From NCBI GenBank assembly GCA_945897825.1, contig CAMDGX010000048.1:1-35267 (forward strand): a stretch of DNA of 35,267 nucleotides. The letters are read 5' to 3'. Each line of letters opens with the position of its first letter. Within the stretch, counting starts at the first letter, position 1. Position numbers and translations under genes: made by a program. Under the pieces are notes generated by a model, which saw nothing but the letters and a program-made list of their open reading frames with translations, was not told where the DNA came from and made no database searches. Below, in pieces: positions 8,106 through 19,579 of the stretch. Source of the DNA: Asaia bogorensis (lineage in GTDB: Bacteria; Pseudomonadota; Alphaproteobacteria; Acetobacterales; Acetobacteraceae).

Positions 8106-9473
8106 ATGACGGCACGCATCCTGATTGTGGACGACGTTGCGGCGAACCTTCGCCTTCTGGAGGCGCGCCTGTCCGCCGAGTATTACCAGGTCGCCACGGC
8201 GCAGGACGGGCTCGACGCGATCCGCCTGGCCAAGACCTGGCAGCCGGACCTGATCCTGCTCGACGTGATGATGCCGGAGATGGATGGCTTCGAGACCTGC
8301 CGGGCGCTGAAGCGCGACGGCGCGACCCGGCACATCCCCGTGGTGATGGTGACCTCGCTTGGCCAGAATGAGGAGCGCGTGCGCGGGCTGGAGGCCGGGG
8401 CGGACGATTTCCTGACCAAGCCGGTCGATTTCACCACGCTGCTGGCGCGCACGCGGTCGCTGGTGCGGTTGAAGCGGCTGCTCGACGAATGGCGGGTGCG
8501 CGGCGAGACCGCGCGGGCCCTGGGCCTGGATGGCGACGGGCTGTCGCTGCCGTCGGTGTCCGGGGCGCGAGCGCTGGTGATCGACGACTGGGAGGAGTCG
8601 GCCGTCGCGGTGCAGGAGGCGCTGCTGGAGGAGGGCATCCTGGCCGGGCGGGCGCGCGGCGAGGCGGAGATGCTGGCGCTGACCCAGGCGATCGGCTTCG
8701 ACCTCGTGGTGATCAGCCTGTCGATGGTCGGCGACGATCCGCTGCGCCTGGCCTCGCGCCTGCGCGCCGGCGAACACACCCAGGCCATCCCGATGCTGGT
8801 GGTCGCCGAGCCCGAGCAGCGCGACCTGGTGCTGCGCGGCTTCGACCTCGGCGCGAATGACTGGCTGCTGCGGCCGCTGGACGCGCTGGAGCTGCGGGCG
8901 CGGGCGCGCAACCAGATCCGGCGCAAGTTCTACCAGGACCGGCTGCGCAGCGACCTCGGCCACGCGCTGGAGCTGGCGCTGACCGACCCGCTGACCGGCT
9001 TCTACAACCAGCGCTATCTGGCCCGCCACCTGCACAGCCTGCTGGAGGCCGGGCAGCCGAACGGCATCGCGGTGCTGATGCTGGATGTCGACTATTTCAA
9101 GCAGATCAACGACCGCTGGGGCCACCAGGTCGGCGACGCGGCGCTGGTGCTGATCGCGCAGACGCTGCGTGGGCGCGTGCGGGTGTTCGACTCGATCGCC
9201 CGCTACGGCGGCGAGGAGTTCGTGGTGGTGATGCCCGGGGCCGGCGAGCTCGACGCGCTGAGTGCGGCGGAACGGCTGCGCGGGGCGATCGAGGAACTGC
9301 GCTTCGTGCCGGAAACCGGGCTGTCGCACCCGCTGACGGTCAGCGTTGGCATCTCGTGCTGCCCGCCGGGCGGCAAGACCACGCCGGAGCGGCTGATCCA
9401 GGCGGCCGACCAGGCGCTGTATGCGGCCAAGCGGGCTGGACGGAATCGGGTCGAGGTCGGGCAACTCGGCTGA
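8106..9473 (+). CDS. pleD: PleD-type response regulator, diguanylate cyclase (REC-REC-GGDEF)
   Basis: A 455-residue diguanylate cyclase that makes c-di-GMP from two GTP. REC1 has the phospho-acceptor D53 (LLDVMMPEMDG), T83 and K105. REC2 (about 155-270) lacks the acceptor aspartate (VVISLSMVGDD), as expected of the adaptor receiver of PleD. The GGDEF domain holds the active site GGEEF at 368-372 and an inhibitory site RVFD at 359-362, the same numbering as Caulobacter PleD, so product inhibition by c-di-GMP is expected. In Caulobacter, phosphorylated PleD controls the swarmer-to-stalked transition; here a role in surface attachment or motility is inferred. divK, its usual upstream neighbour, is absent, but the rpmG neighbour is kept in convergent orientation. 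Confidence 0.95.
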   Translation: MTARILIVDDVAANLRLLEARLSAEYYQVATAQDGLDAIRLAKTWQPDLILLDVMMPEMDGFETCRALKRDGATRHIPVVMVTSLGQNEERVRGLEAGADDFLTKPVDFTTLLARTRSLVRLKRLLDEWRVRGETARALGLDGDGLSLPSVSGARALVIDDWEESAVAVQEALLEEGILAGRARGEAEMLALTQAIGFDLVVISLSMVGDDPLRLASRLRAGEHTQAIPMLVVAEPEQRDLVLRGFDLGANDWLLRPLDALELRARARNQIRRKFYQDRLRSDLGHALELALTDPLTGFYNQRYLARHLHSLLEAGQPNGIAVLMLDVDYFKQINDRWGHQVGDAALVLIAQTLRGRVRVFDSIARYGGEEFVVVMPGAGELDALSAAERLRGAIEELRFVPETGLSHPLTVSVGISCCPPGGKTTPERLIQAADQALYAAKRAGRNRVEVGQLG

Positions 9474-9514
9474 CCGGCCAGCGCAGGGCGGATGCGAACA
9501 AGGGCGCGGACGCG

Positions 9515-9535
9515 AAAAAGGGCGCTCGCGCGCCC
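9515..9535 (-). terminator. Rho-independent terminator of rpmG
   Basis: Read on the minus strand, a 6-bp GC stem (GGGCGC/GCGCCC at 9520-9535, loop GCGA) is followed at once by a run of five T (9519-9515). It lies 32 nt past the rpmG stop. On the plus strand the hairpin lacks a T-run, so it is directional and mainly serves rpmG. Confidence 0.65.
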
Positions 9536-9566
9536 CTCCGAAGACGTTCGAACCTGTGGGCCCGAA

Positions 9567-9734
9567 TTACTTGATCTTGGCTTCCTTGTACGCGACGTGC
9601 TTGCGCGCGACGGGGTCGTACTTGCGCATTTCCATCTTGCCGGTCTGGGCGCGCGCATTCTTCTTGGTCACGTAGAAGTGGCCGGTATCGGCGCTCGACA
9701 CGAGCTTGATCTGGATGGTGTTCGACTTGGCCAT
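9567..9734 (-). CDS. rpmG: 50S ribosomal protein L33
   Basis: A 55-residue L33 (begins [18 protein letters not shown] and ends [11 protein letters not shown]). It is the zinc-independent form without cysteine pairs, as usual in alphaproteobacteria. ATG at 9734 gives the normal family length; the longer open frame would add an unrelated 20-residue leader. A terminator follows it. The S41 protease gene ends 74 nt upstream on the same strand, so rpmG may have its own promoter there, though none is clear. Confidence 0.96.
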   Translation of the reverse strand: MAKSNTIQIKLVSSADTGHFYVTKKNARAQTGKMEMRKYDPVARKHVAYKEAKIK

Positions 9735-9808
9735 GGCTGGGATCCCGAGCGTGGAGCGAGACCGGACGCGCGCAGAGAGAACGCACGCGACCAATCGGTG
9801 CAGGATGG

Positions 9809-11470
9809 CTAGTTACGCACCGCCGATGCCCCCGTCAAGCCCGAAGCGCCCCGATTGGGCAGAACTCGATCCGGCAGAACCGGCACGCCGGCGGGCGCCA
9901 TGATCGGCCGGGCGCCGAGCGAGGACCGCGGCGCCAGCGGCGGCATCAGCGCCGCGGCATAGGCCGCGGGAGTCTGCACCAGGGCGCGGGCGGCCACCAT
10001 GTCGAGGTCGCCGCCCTCGGCGGCCGGGCAGATCGCGCGCATCTCCAGCACCGTCCCGGGCGACAGCGGCGCGCGGGAGGCGCGGTGGCGCTCCAGCCCG
10101 GCCTGCAGCGGCTGCATCCCGCGGGCCAGCGTGGCCAGGTTCCGCCCCAGCGCGTCCTGCCCCAGGCTGGTGCACACCTGCGGCACCACGCCCAGCGCCT
10201 GGATCGGCCAGCCGCGCGGCGCGAGCAGGCGGCTCCAGGTGACATAGAGCTCACCGCCATCGGGCAGGGCGGCGATGGTCTGCACCAGGCCCTTGCCGAG
10301 CGTGGTGCTGCCGACCACCACGGCGCGGCGATGATCGGCCAGCGCCGCCGCCAGGACCTCCGCGGCGCTGGCGCTGCGGCCGTCGACGATCACCACGACC
10401 GGCAGGCCGGGGGCGAGGTCGCGGCCACCATCGGCGCGGTATTCCACCGCCGCGGCCGGGTCGCGCCCGGCGGTGATGGCCACCACGCCTTGGGGCACGA
10501 GCATCGCCGCCGCCGCCACCGCCTGGCGCAGCAGCCCGCCGCGGTTGCCGCGCAGGTCCAGCACCACGCCGTCGGGCGGCGGCGCCGCGGCGGTGCCGGC
10601 GATCAGCTCCTGGCCCAGCCGGGCCGCGGTGTTGCCGGCGAAGCCGGTGATGCGCACCACCAGCAGCGCGTCGCGCCGCGTGGCCGTCACGGTCTCCTGC
10701 GGCAGGGCCTCGCGGCGCAGCGGCACGGTGCGCAGCCCCTCGCGGCCGCGCAGCCCCAGCGTGACCATCGTGCCCTCGGGCCCGGCCAGCAGCGCGCCCA
10801 CCGCCTCCAGGTCGGCGCCGCGCAGCGACTCGCCGTCGATCGCGGCGATCCGGTCGCCCGCGCGCACCCCCGCCAGCGCCGCCGGGCTGCCGGGCTGGAC
10901 CGCAACCACCACCACCTGGCCGCCGCGCAGCGCGGCGCGGATGCCGACACCGGCGCGGCCGACGCGGCGCATCCGGTCGGCCTGCGCCTCGGCGGGGGTG
11001 GCGTAGCGGGAATAGGGGTCGAGGTGGTTGAACAACTCGTCGAAGAAGCTGCGCAGCACGCCCTGGGTGCCGGCACGTCGGACCGCCTCGGAACCGTCCC
11101 ACGCGGCGCGTACCATCTGCGCCACCGCATCTGCCCAGGCCGCGGCGTCGTCCGGCGGTGGGGCAGGGCGGCTGACCAGAACGCGGCTTGGCCCGATCAG
11201 CCGCAGCGTGCCGGTGCCACGTCCGGGCTGGAGATCGGGTGTCAACCTTGCGTCCAGTGTGGTCAGGCCGCGCAGGCCCCATAGCGCCATCTGCTGCGCC
11301 GGGATCGGCTCCAGCGTGCGCGGCGCCATGAATTCGAAGGCCGTGCGGGTCACCTGGGCCACCAGCGCGGGGCTCAGGGTCGGCGCGGTCGAAAATGGTT
11401 CCGCGTGCGCGGCGCGGTCGAACGGCGCCAGCAGGGCCAAGAACAGCAACAGGAGCCCAGCCTGGTTCAC
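9809..11470 (-). CDS. S41-family C-terminal processing peptidase with PDZ domain
   Basis: A 553-residue exported serine protease. An N-terminal signal peptide (hydrophobic [10 protein letters not shown], cleavage likely after AHA at 23) leads to the periplasm. The PDZ domain lies at about 165-255 (GVGIRAAL to the carboxylate-binding region) and the S41 domain at about 267-430. The catalytic pair is S368 (in [11 protein letters not shown]) and K393 (TTLGKGLVQ), 25 residues apart as in Prc/CtpA. Family members trim C termini of envelope proteins. The start is a GTG overlapping the rnr stop by 4 nt (GTGA), so it is translated as part of the topA-rnr transcription unit. A Pro/Ala-rich tail of about 50 residues follows the protease domain. 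Confidence 0.9.
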   Translation of the reverse strand: MNQAGLLLLFLALLAPFDRAAHAEPFSTAPTLSPALVAQVTRTAFEFMAPRTLEPIPAQQMALWGLRGLTTLDARLTPDLQPGRGTGTLRLIGPSRVLVSRPAPPPDDAAAWADAVAQMVRAAWDGSEAVRRAGTQGVLRSFFDELFNHLDPYSRYATPAEAQADRMRRVGRAGVGIRAALRGGQVVVVAVQPGSPAALAGVRAGDRIAAIDGESLRGADLEAVGALLAGPEGTMVTLGLRGREGLRTVPLRREALPQETVTATRRDALLVVRITGFAGNTAARLGQELIAGTAAAPPPDGVVLDLRGNRGGLLRQAVAAAAMLVPQGVVAITAGRDPAAAVEYRADGGRDLAPGLPVVVIVDGRSASAAEVLAAALADHRRAVVVGSTTLGKGLVQTIAALPDGGELYVTWSRLLAPRGWPIQALGVVPQVCTSLGQDALGRNLATLARGMQPLQAGLERHRASRAPLSPGTVLEMRAICPAAEGGDLDMVAARALVQTPAAYAAALMPPLAPRSSLGARPIMAPAGVPVLPDRVLPNRGASGLTGASAVRN

Positions 11471-13722
11471 CGCTGCCGCTGGCGCCCCCTTCCGCGCATG
11501 GTCCGGGGTTGGCCGCGACCGCCCGGGGAGGACGCGCCGCCTTGGAGAATCTGGAAGATCAGCCCCCCGGTCACCGGGCTCGCCTCAGCCAGCCGCACCT
11601 CGACTTCTTCCGCGAGACGGAACGACACGCCTGTGTGGCGTCCGGTCAATGTTTGGGCCGCTTCGTCGTGCATCCAGAAATCGTCCGGGAGCGAGGAGAC
11701 GGGCACCAGCCCGCTGGCCCCGATGCCCGACACTGTGACGAAAAGTCCGAACCGGGTCACGCCGGAAATGCGGGCTTCGAACACCGAACCCACCTTGTCG
11801 GCCATGAAGGCCGCCAGATAGCGGTCGATGGCGTCGCGTTCGGCCATCGCGGCGCGGCGTTCGGTGGCCGTGATGTGCTCGCAGGTGTCCGCCAGCGCCG
11901 GAATCTCATCGGGCGAGAGGCCGCCCTCGCCGAGTCGCAGCCCGGCGATCAGCGCGCGGTGCACCAGCAGGTCGGCGTAGCGGCGGATCGGGCTGGTGAA
12001 ATGTGCGTAGCGGGCGAGCGCCAGGCCGAAATGGCCGATGTTCTCGATGTCGTAGGCGGCCTGGGACTGGCTGCGCAGCATCACCTCGTTGACCAGCGTG
12101 GCCGATTCGGTGCCCTCGACCTTCTTCAGCACGCCGAGCAGGTCGCGCGGATGCACCTGGTTGCCGGGCGGCAGCGCGATGTCGAACTGGCGCAGGAAGG
12201 TGCGCAAATTGGCGAGCTTCTCGTCGGTCGGCGGGGCATGGACGCGATAGACGCAGGGGCGTGCCAGCCGCTCCAGCTCCTCGGCGGCGCACACGTTGGC
12301 CAGCACCATGAACTCCTCGATCAGCCGGTGGCTGTCCAGGCGCGGGCGCGGTGCGACGGAGGCCACGCGGCCCTGGTCGTCCAGCACCACCTTGCGTTCC
12401 GGCAGGTCGAGGTCGAGCGTGCCGCGCGCCAGCCGCGCGCCGAGCAGGGCGCGATAGGCGCCGTACAGCGCCGGCAGGGGCAGGCCGAGGTCGCCGCCCG
12501 AATCGTGCGCCGCCTGGACCTGCTCGTAGGTCAGGCGGGCGGCGCTGCGCATCAGGCCGCGGCCGAAGCGGTGCGAGAGCTTGCGACCGTCGGCCGCCAC
12601 CCGCATCTCGACGAACAGGCAGCCGCGATCCTCGTCCGGGCGCAGGCTGCACCAGCCGTTCGACAGCGCCTCGGGCAGCATCGGCACGACGCGGTCGGGG
12701 AAGTAGCAGGAATTGCCGCGCGTGCGGGCGGCGCGGTCGAGCGGCGAGTCGGGCCGCACGTAGTGGGCGACGTCGGCGATGGCGACCAGCAGGCGCCAGC
12801 CGTCGCCATCCGGCTCGGCGAACACCGCGTCGTCGAAGTCGCGCGCATCCTCGCCGTCGATGGTAACCAGCGGCGTGTCGCGCAGGTCGGTGCGCCCCTC
12901 GGGGCCGACGCCCTTGGCGTGCGTCGCCTCGCGCAGGGCCTCCTCGGAGAACTCGGTCGGGATGTCGTGGGTATGGATCACCACGAGGCTGACCGAGCGC
13001 GCATCGCCCATGTTGCCGAGCCGCTCGATCACCCGGGCGGATTTCAACCCGAAAGGCCGGTTGGCGTTGGCCAGGGGGGCGGCGAGCACGATCTCGCCAT
13101 CCTCCGCCCCGCCGGCCTCGCCGGTGGGAACCGCCCATTCGGCCTTGGCGCGGCGGTCGGTGGGGATGATGCGGGCCTCGTCGCGCGAGCCCTTGGCGGC
13201 GCGGAACACGCCGAGGATGCGGCCGGGCGCATCGGTCAGGCGCTTCATCGTCCGCCCCTCGTAGCGGCCGCGGGCGATCGGCTTGAGGCGGGCCAGCACG
13301 CGCTCGCCAGGGGCCAGGGCGGGGCGGCCACGCGGCTCGGCGGCCATCAGGATCATCGGCGGCGGGCCCTCGCCGCGCCATTCGACCGGCTTGGCCACAG
13401 CGTCGCCGTCGGGATCGGTGCCGGTGACCTGCACCACCATCACGTCGGGCAGGCGCCCGGGGGCTGTGAAGCGGCGGTGCCCGGCTGGTGCCACCTCGCC
13501 CTCGCCGGCGAGGTCCTTCAGCAGTTGGCGCAGCGCGACGCGATGCTGCGGCCCGAGCCCGAAATGCTGCGAGATCTCGCGCTTGCCGACCCGCCCGGGC
13601 GCCTCGCGGATGAAGGCACGGATGGCCTCGCGGCTGGGCAGGCCAGTCGCATCGGCAGAATCGGGCGCAGCCGTGGCCGCGCGGCGCCGCTTCGGATAGC
13701 CGGAGCGGGGCGGGCGCGCCAC
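11467..13722 (-). CDS. rnr: Ribonuclease R
   Basis: A 751-residue 3'-5' exoribonuclease that degrades structured RNA. Order: N-terminal winged-helix segment (about 30-85), cold-shock-like region (about 90-240), RNB catalytic domain (about 280-600) with the metal-binding aspartates D289, D295, D297 and D298 in IDGEDARDFDDAV, and a C-terminal S1 domain (GSVFEARISGVTRFGLFVTV). A short basic Gly/Arg tail ends the protein. The start is GTG one base after the topA stop (TGAGGTG), which favours translational coupling; no in-frame ATG precedes the winged helix. Its stop overlaps the start of the S41 protease. Gene order topA-rnr is usual in Rhodospirillales. Confidence 0.95.
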   Translation of the reverse strand: MARPPRSGYPKRRRAATAAPDSADATGLPSREAIRAFIREAPGRVGKREISQHFGLGPQHRVALRQLLKDLAGEGEVAPAGHRRFTAPGRLPDVMVVQVTGTDPDGDAVAKPVEWRGEGPPPMILMAAEPRGRPALAPGERVLARLKPIARGRYEGRTMKRLTDAPGRILGVFRAAKGSRDEARIIPTDRRAKAEWAVPTGEAGGAEDGEIVLAAPLANANRPFGLKSARVIERLGNMGDARSVSLVVIHTHDIPTEFSEEALREATHAKGVGPEGRTDLRDTPLVTIDGEDARDFDDAVFAEPDGDGWRLLVAIADVAHYVRPDSPLDRAARTRGNSCYFPDRVVPMLPEALSNGWCSLRPDEDRGCLFVEMRVAADGRKLSHRFGRGLMRSAARLTYEQVQAAHDSGGDLGLPLPALYGAYRALLGARLARGTLDLDLPERKVVLDDQGRVASVAPRPRLDSHRLIEEFMVLANVCAAEELERLARPCVYRVHAPPTDEKLANLRTFLRQFDIALPPGNQVHPRDLLGVLKKVEGTESATLVNEVMLRSQSQAAYDIENIGHFGLALARYAHFTSPIRRYADLLVHRALIAGLRLGEGGLSPDEIPALADTCEHITATERRAAMAERDAIDRYLAAFMADKVGSVFEARISGVTRFGLFVTVSGIGASGLVPVSSLPDDFWMHDEAAQTLTGRHTGVSFRLAEEVEVRLAEASPVTGGLIFQILQGGASSPGGRGQPRTMRGRGRQRQR

Positions 13723-13723
13723 C

Positions 13724-16402
<2,679 letters not shown>

Positions 16403-16435
16403 CAGGGTACGTATTCCTCGAGAAGGCGGCGGGGA

Positions 16436-17566
16436 TCAGCCCCCGCCCAGCAGCGCCACGCGGTTGCCCGGAAGCGTCTCGATGCGCCCCGCGATCTCCA
16501 GGTCCAACAGGACCGACAGCACCGCGGGACCGGGTAACTGGCAGCGCCGGATCAGATCGTCAACCGCCGTGGGCGTCGGGCCGAGCAAAGCCACCACCGC
16601 GGCGACCGTCTCGGCATGCTCGCCTTGCGGCAGGAAGGCCGCGATCGCCCCGCCCGCCGCGCCCAGCTGGTCCTCCGCCAGCCCCGGCAGCCGCCCGCGC
16701 AGCCGGCTGCCGTCGCGGGGCAGGGCGTCCAGAACGTCCTGCGCCGTCTCGGTCAAATGGGCGCCGTCGCGGATCAGCCCGTTCGCGCCGCGGGCGCGTG
16801 GATCGAGGGGCGAGCCAGGCACGGCGAACACCTCCCGCCCCGCCTCGGCGGCCAGCCGCGCGGTGATCAGGCTGCCGGAGCGCGGCGCAGCCTCCACCAC
16901 CAGCACCCCCAGCGACAGCCCGGCGATCACCCGGTTGCGGCGCGGGAAATGGCGCGCCTGCGGCTGCACCCCGGGCGGCAGCTCCGCCACCACCGCGCCC
17001 ACCTCGGCGATGCGCGCCTGCAGCGCCACGTGCTCCGGCGGATAGACGATGTCCGGCCCGCCCGCCACGCAGGCCACCGTCGTCCCGCGACCGAGCGCCC
17101 CGCGATGCGCCGCCGCGTCGACGCCGCGCGCCAGGCCCGACACCACCACCAGCCCCGCCGATGCGAGGTCCGCGGCCAGCGACTCGGCCAGCTTCTGCCC
17201 GTTGGCCGAGGCGTTGCGGCTGCCGACCACCGCCACCGCCCGCATCGACAACAGCGCCACGTCGCCCAGCACCGCGATCACCGCCGGCGCATCGTCCAGC
17301 CGCGCCAGCAGGGCAGGGTAGTCCGCATCGCCCAGGAACAGTTGCCGCCCGCCCAGCGCGGCCACGCGGTCCATCTCGCGCCGCACATCGCCCGGCGCCG
17401 GCATGCGTGGCGCCGTTGCCCGCCCGCCGGCCCGCGCGAGATCAGGCAGAGCGTCCAGCGCCGCGGCCGCGCTGCCGAACCGCGCCATCAGGCGCCGCCA
17501 CGCGACTGGACCGACCCCTTCGGTGCGCGCCAGACGCAGCCGGTCGAGGGCGTCGGCCGTGGTCAC
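16436..17566 (-). CDS. dprA: DNA-processing protein DprA
   Basis: A 376-residue DprA/Smf protein, which protects incoming single-stranded DNA and loads RecA during transformation. An N-terminal helix-hairpin-helix-like region (about 1-60) precedes the Rossmann-like DprA domain with VAVVGSRNAS (111-120), SGLARGVDAAAHRGAL (143-158) and PRRNRVIAGLS. A C-terminal winged helix follows (about 310-376). The start is a GTG overlapping the plsY stop by 4 nt; the long open frame further upstream is a shadow of plsY and pyrC. Presence of dprA plus comEC in the window is compatible with natural competence, though DprA is widespread in non-competent bacteria. Confidence 0.93.
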   Translation of the reverse strand: MTTADALDRLRLARTEGVGPVAWRRLMARFGSAAAALDALPDLARAGGRATAPRMPAPGDVRREMDRVAALGGRQLFLGDADYPALLARLDDAPAVIAVLGDVALLSMRAVAVVGSRNASANGQKLAESLAADLASAGLVVVSGLARGVDAAAHRGALGRGTTVACVAGGPDIVYPPEHVALQARIAEVGAVVAELPPGVQPQARHFPRRNRVIAGLSLGVLVVEAAPRSGSLITARLAAEAGREVFAVPGSPLDPRARGANGLIRDGAHLTETAQDVLDALPRDGSRLRGRLPGLAEDQLGAAGGAIAAFLPQGEHAETVAAVVALLGPTPTAVDDLIRRCQLPGPAVLSVLLDLEIAGRIETLPGNRVALLGGG

Positions 17567-18162
17567 TTCTTCTGCCCGATCCTCGGCTCGGTGCCCGCCG
17601 CCAGCCTTCCGATGTTGTCCTTGTGCCGCTGCCAGATCAGCGCCGACACCACTGTCGTGCACGCCAGCAGCGCCACCGGCGCCCCCAGCACCGCCGCCGC
17701 GACAGGTGCCGCCGCCGACGCCGCCAGCGAGGCCGCCGACGAGATCCGCACGCTCAGCGCCACCGCCAGCCACACTGCCCCGCACACCAGCGCCAGCACC
17801 GGGCTGGCCGCCAGCAGCACGCCAACCCCCGTCGCCACCCCCTTGCCGCCGCGGAACCCAAGCCACACCGGGAACATGTGCCCGGCCACCGCCACCACGC
17901 CCGCCACATACCCCGCCACCGGCCCGGCCAGCGCGGACCCCAGCAGCACCGCCACCGCCCCCTTGCCGGCGTCCAGCAGCAGCGTCGCCGCCGCCAGCCC
18001 GCGCCGCCCGGTGCGCAGCACGTTGGTCGCCCCGATGCTGCCCGAGCCCATCCGGCGGATATCCCCCGCCCCCCCGAGCCGCGTCAGCACCAGCCCGAAC
18101 GGAATCGAGCCCAGCAGGTAGGCCGCCGCCAGCGCGAGCGCCCACGGCACGAATTCGCTCAC
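17563..18162 (-). CDS. plsY: Glycerol-3-phosphate acyltransferase PlsY
   Basis: A 199-residue integral membrane enzyme that transfers an acyl group from acyl-phosphate to glycerol 3-phosphate, the first step of phospholipid synthesis. About five hydrophobic segments are visible. Motif 1 reads RRMGSGSIGATNVLR (usually GSGN, here GSGS), motif 2 GFRGGKGVATG, motif 3 HKDNIGRL. GTG at 18162 overlaps the pyrC stop by 4 nt (GTGA), and its own stop overlaps dprA in the same way. Length equals the family norm. Confidence 0.94.
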   Translation of the reverse strand: MSEFVPWALALAAAYLLGSIPFGLVLTRLGGAGDIRRMGSGSIGATNVLRTGRRGLAAATLLLDAGKGAVAVLLGSALAGPVAGYVAGVVAVAGHMFPVWLGFRGGKGVATGVGVLLAASPVLALVCGAVWLAVALSVRISSAASLAASAAAPVAAAVLGAPVALLACTTVVSALIWQRHKDNIGRLAAGTEPRIGQKK

Positions 18163-19451
18163 CCGAACACCCTCCGCCCGGCCTTCCAGGTGCCGAGCAC
18201 CCGCCCCTCCAGCGCCCGCCCATCGAACGGCGTGTTCTGCGCCTTGCCTGGCAGCGCGCCGGCCTCCACCTGCCAGCCCCGCTCCAGGTCGAAGAGGCAG
18301 AGATCCGCCACCGCCCCCTTGGCCAGAGTCCCGGCCGCACAGCCCAGCAATCGGGCAGGTGCCGCCGTCAGCAGTTCCAGCGCCCGCATCAGCCCGATCT
18401 GCCCGCCATGCACCTGCGCCAGCGTCACCGCCAGCAGCGTCGCCAGCCCCGTGCCGCCCGCCGCCGCCTGCGCGAACGGCAGCCGCTTGTCGTCGGCATC
18501 GCGCGGCTGGTGGTCGGAGGCCACCGCATCGATCGTCCCGTCGGCCAGCGCCGCCACGACCGCCAACCGCTCCGCCTCCGCCCGCAATGGCGGCGACAGC
18601 TTGGCGTAGGTGCGGAATTCGCCGATCGCCGTCTCGTTCAGGTCGAAATAGGGCGGCGCGGTATCGCACGTCACCCGAACCCCGTCGGCCTTGGCCGAAC
18701 GGATCAGCTCCAGCGCCTCCGCCGTCGAGACATGCGCGAAATGCACCGCCCCCCCGGTCATGCGCGCCAGCCGGATGTCGCGCCACACCATGATCGCCTC
18801 GGCCGCCAGCGGAATCGCCGGCAGGCCCAGCCGCGTCGCCAGCTCCCCCTGCGTCGCCGCACCCGACCCGGCCAGCGACGGCTCCTCCGGATGCTGCACC
18901 ACCATCGCCCCGAACTGCGCGGCATAGGAAAGGGCCAGCCGCATCATCCGCGCCGAGGCCACCGCCCGCCCGCCATCGGTGAACGCCACCGCCCCGGCCT
19001 CGCGCAGCAGGCCCAGCTCCGCCATCTCCTCGCCCCGGCACCCCTTGGTCACCGCCGCATAGGGCAGGATCGCCAGGCTGCCGGTCTCCTCTCCCCGCGC
19101 CCGCAGCAGCCGCACCAGCGCAGGGTCGTCGATCGGCGGATCGGTGTTCGGCAGCGCCGCCAGCGTGGTGATCCCGCCCGATGCCGCGGCCCGCGCGGCG
19201 GAGGCGATCGTCTCGCGGAACTCGAAGCCGGGCTCGCCCAGCTCGGCGCGCATGTCCACCAGCCCCGGGCACAGCACCGCCCCCCCGGCATCCACCACCT
19301 CCGCCCCGTCCGGCCGTCCCAGCGCCGGCCCGAGGTCGACAATCCGCCCATCGCGCACCAGCAGCCCGCCGATGGCGTCGAGCCCGCTCGCCGGGTCCAT
19401 CAGCCGGGCATTGACGATCAGCAGGCCGGCGGCGGCGGACGGGCTTTGCAT
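18159..19451 (-). CDS. pyrC: Dihydroorotase-like protein lacking the metal-binding HxH (probable ATCase partner)
   Basis: A 430-residue amidohydrolase-fold protein that aligns well with PyrC. At the place where active enzymes have D-x-H-x-H-x-R-E-P-G it reads VDMRAELGEPG: both metal-binding histidines (R68 and E70 here) and the substrate arginine (G72) are gone. The active-site HxED region also reads VQHPEEPS, although SDHQPRDADDKR near the end is retained. Such inactive homologues (PyrC'/PyrX of Pseudomonas and many alphaproteobacteria) are known as structural partners of aspartate carbamoyltransferase; that role here is inferred. The ATG at 19451 fits the family; the frame upstream is a non-coding extension. 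It heads the pyrC-plsY-dprA chain of 4-nt overlaps. Confidence 0.88.
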   Translation of the reverse strand: MQSPSAAAGLLIVNARLMDPASGLDAIGGLLVRDGRIVDLGPALGRPDGAEVVDAGGAVLCPGLVDMRAELGEPGFEFRETIASAARAAASGGITTLAALPNTDPPIDDPALVRLLRARGEETGSLAILPYAAVTKGCRGEEMAELGLLREAGAVAFTDGGRAVASARMMRLALSYAAQFGAMVVQHPEEPSLAGSGAATQGELATRLGLPAIPLAAEAIMVWRDIRLARMTGGAVHFAHVSTAEALELIRSAKADGVRVTCDTAPPYFDLNETAIGEFRTYAKLSPPLRAEAERLAVVAALADGTIDAVASDHQPRDADDKRLPFAQAAAGGTGLATLLAVTLAQVHGGQIGLMRALELLTAAPARLLGCAAGTLAKGAVADLCLFDLERGWQVEAGALPGKAQNTPFDGRALEGRVLGTWKAGRRVFG

Positions 19452-19579
19452 GCGGTCGGGTCCAGAAGGTTCGCCTTGATCGCCGATTGCAGCCAAGCCC
19501 GTCAATGCGGCTGCGCCCCGGTTGACCTGCCGCCCCGCCCATGGAGAGACTTCGGGTCGTTTCACTGGAACCCCACCGA

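Noticed and set aside
7242-9464. 740-codon minus-strand frame covering pleD
   Set aside because: Upstream extension of the PmtA-like frame through antisense pleD; only the final 210 codons show domain homology and a ribosome site.
16436-18340. 634-codon extension of dprA upstream through plsY
   Set aside because: The Gly-rich extension is out of frame with plsY and has no domain; GTG at 17566 overlapping the plsY stop is the natural start.
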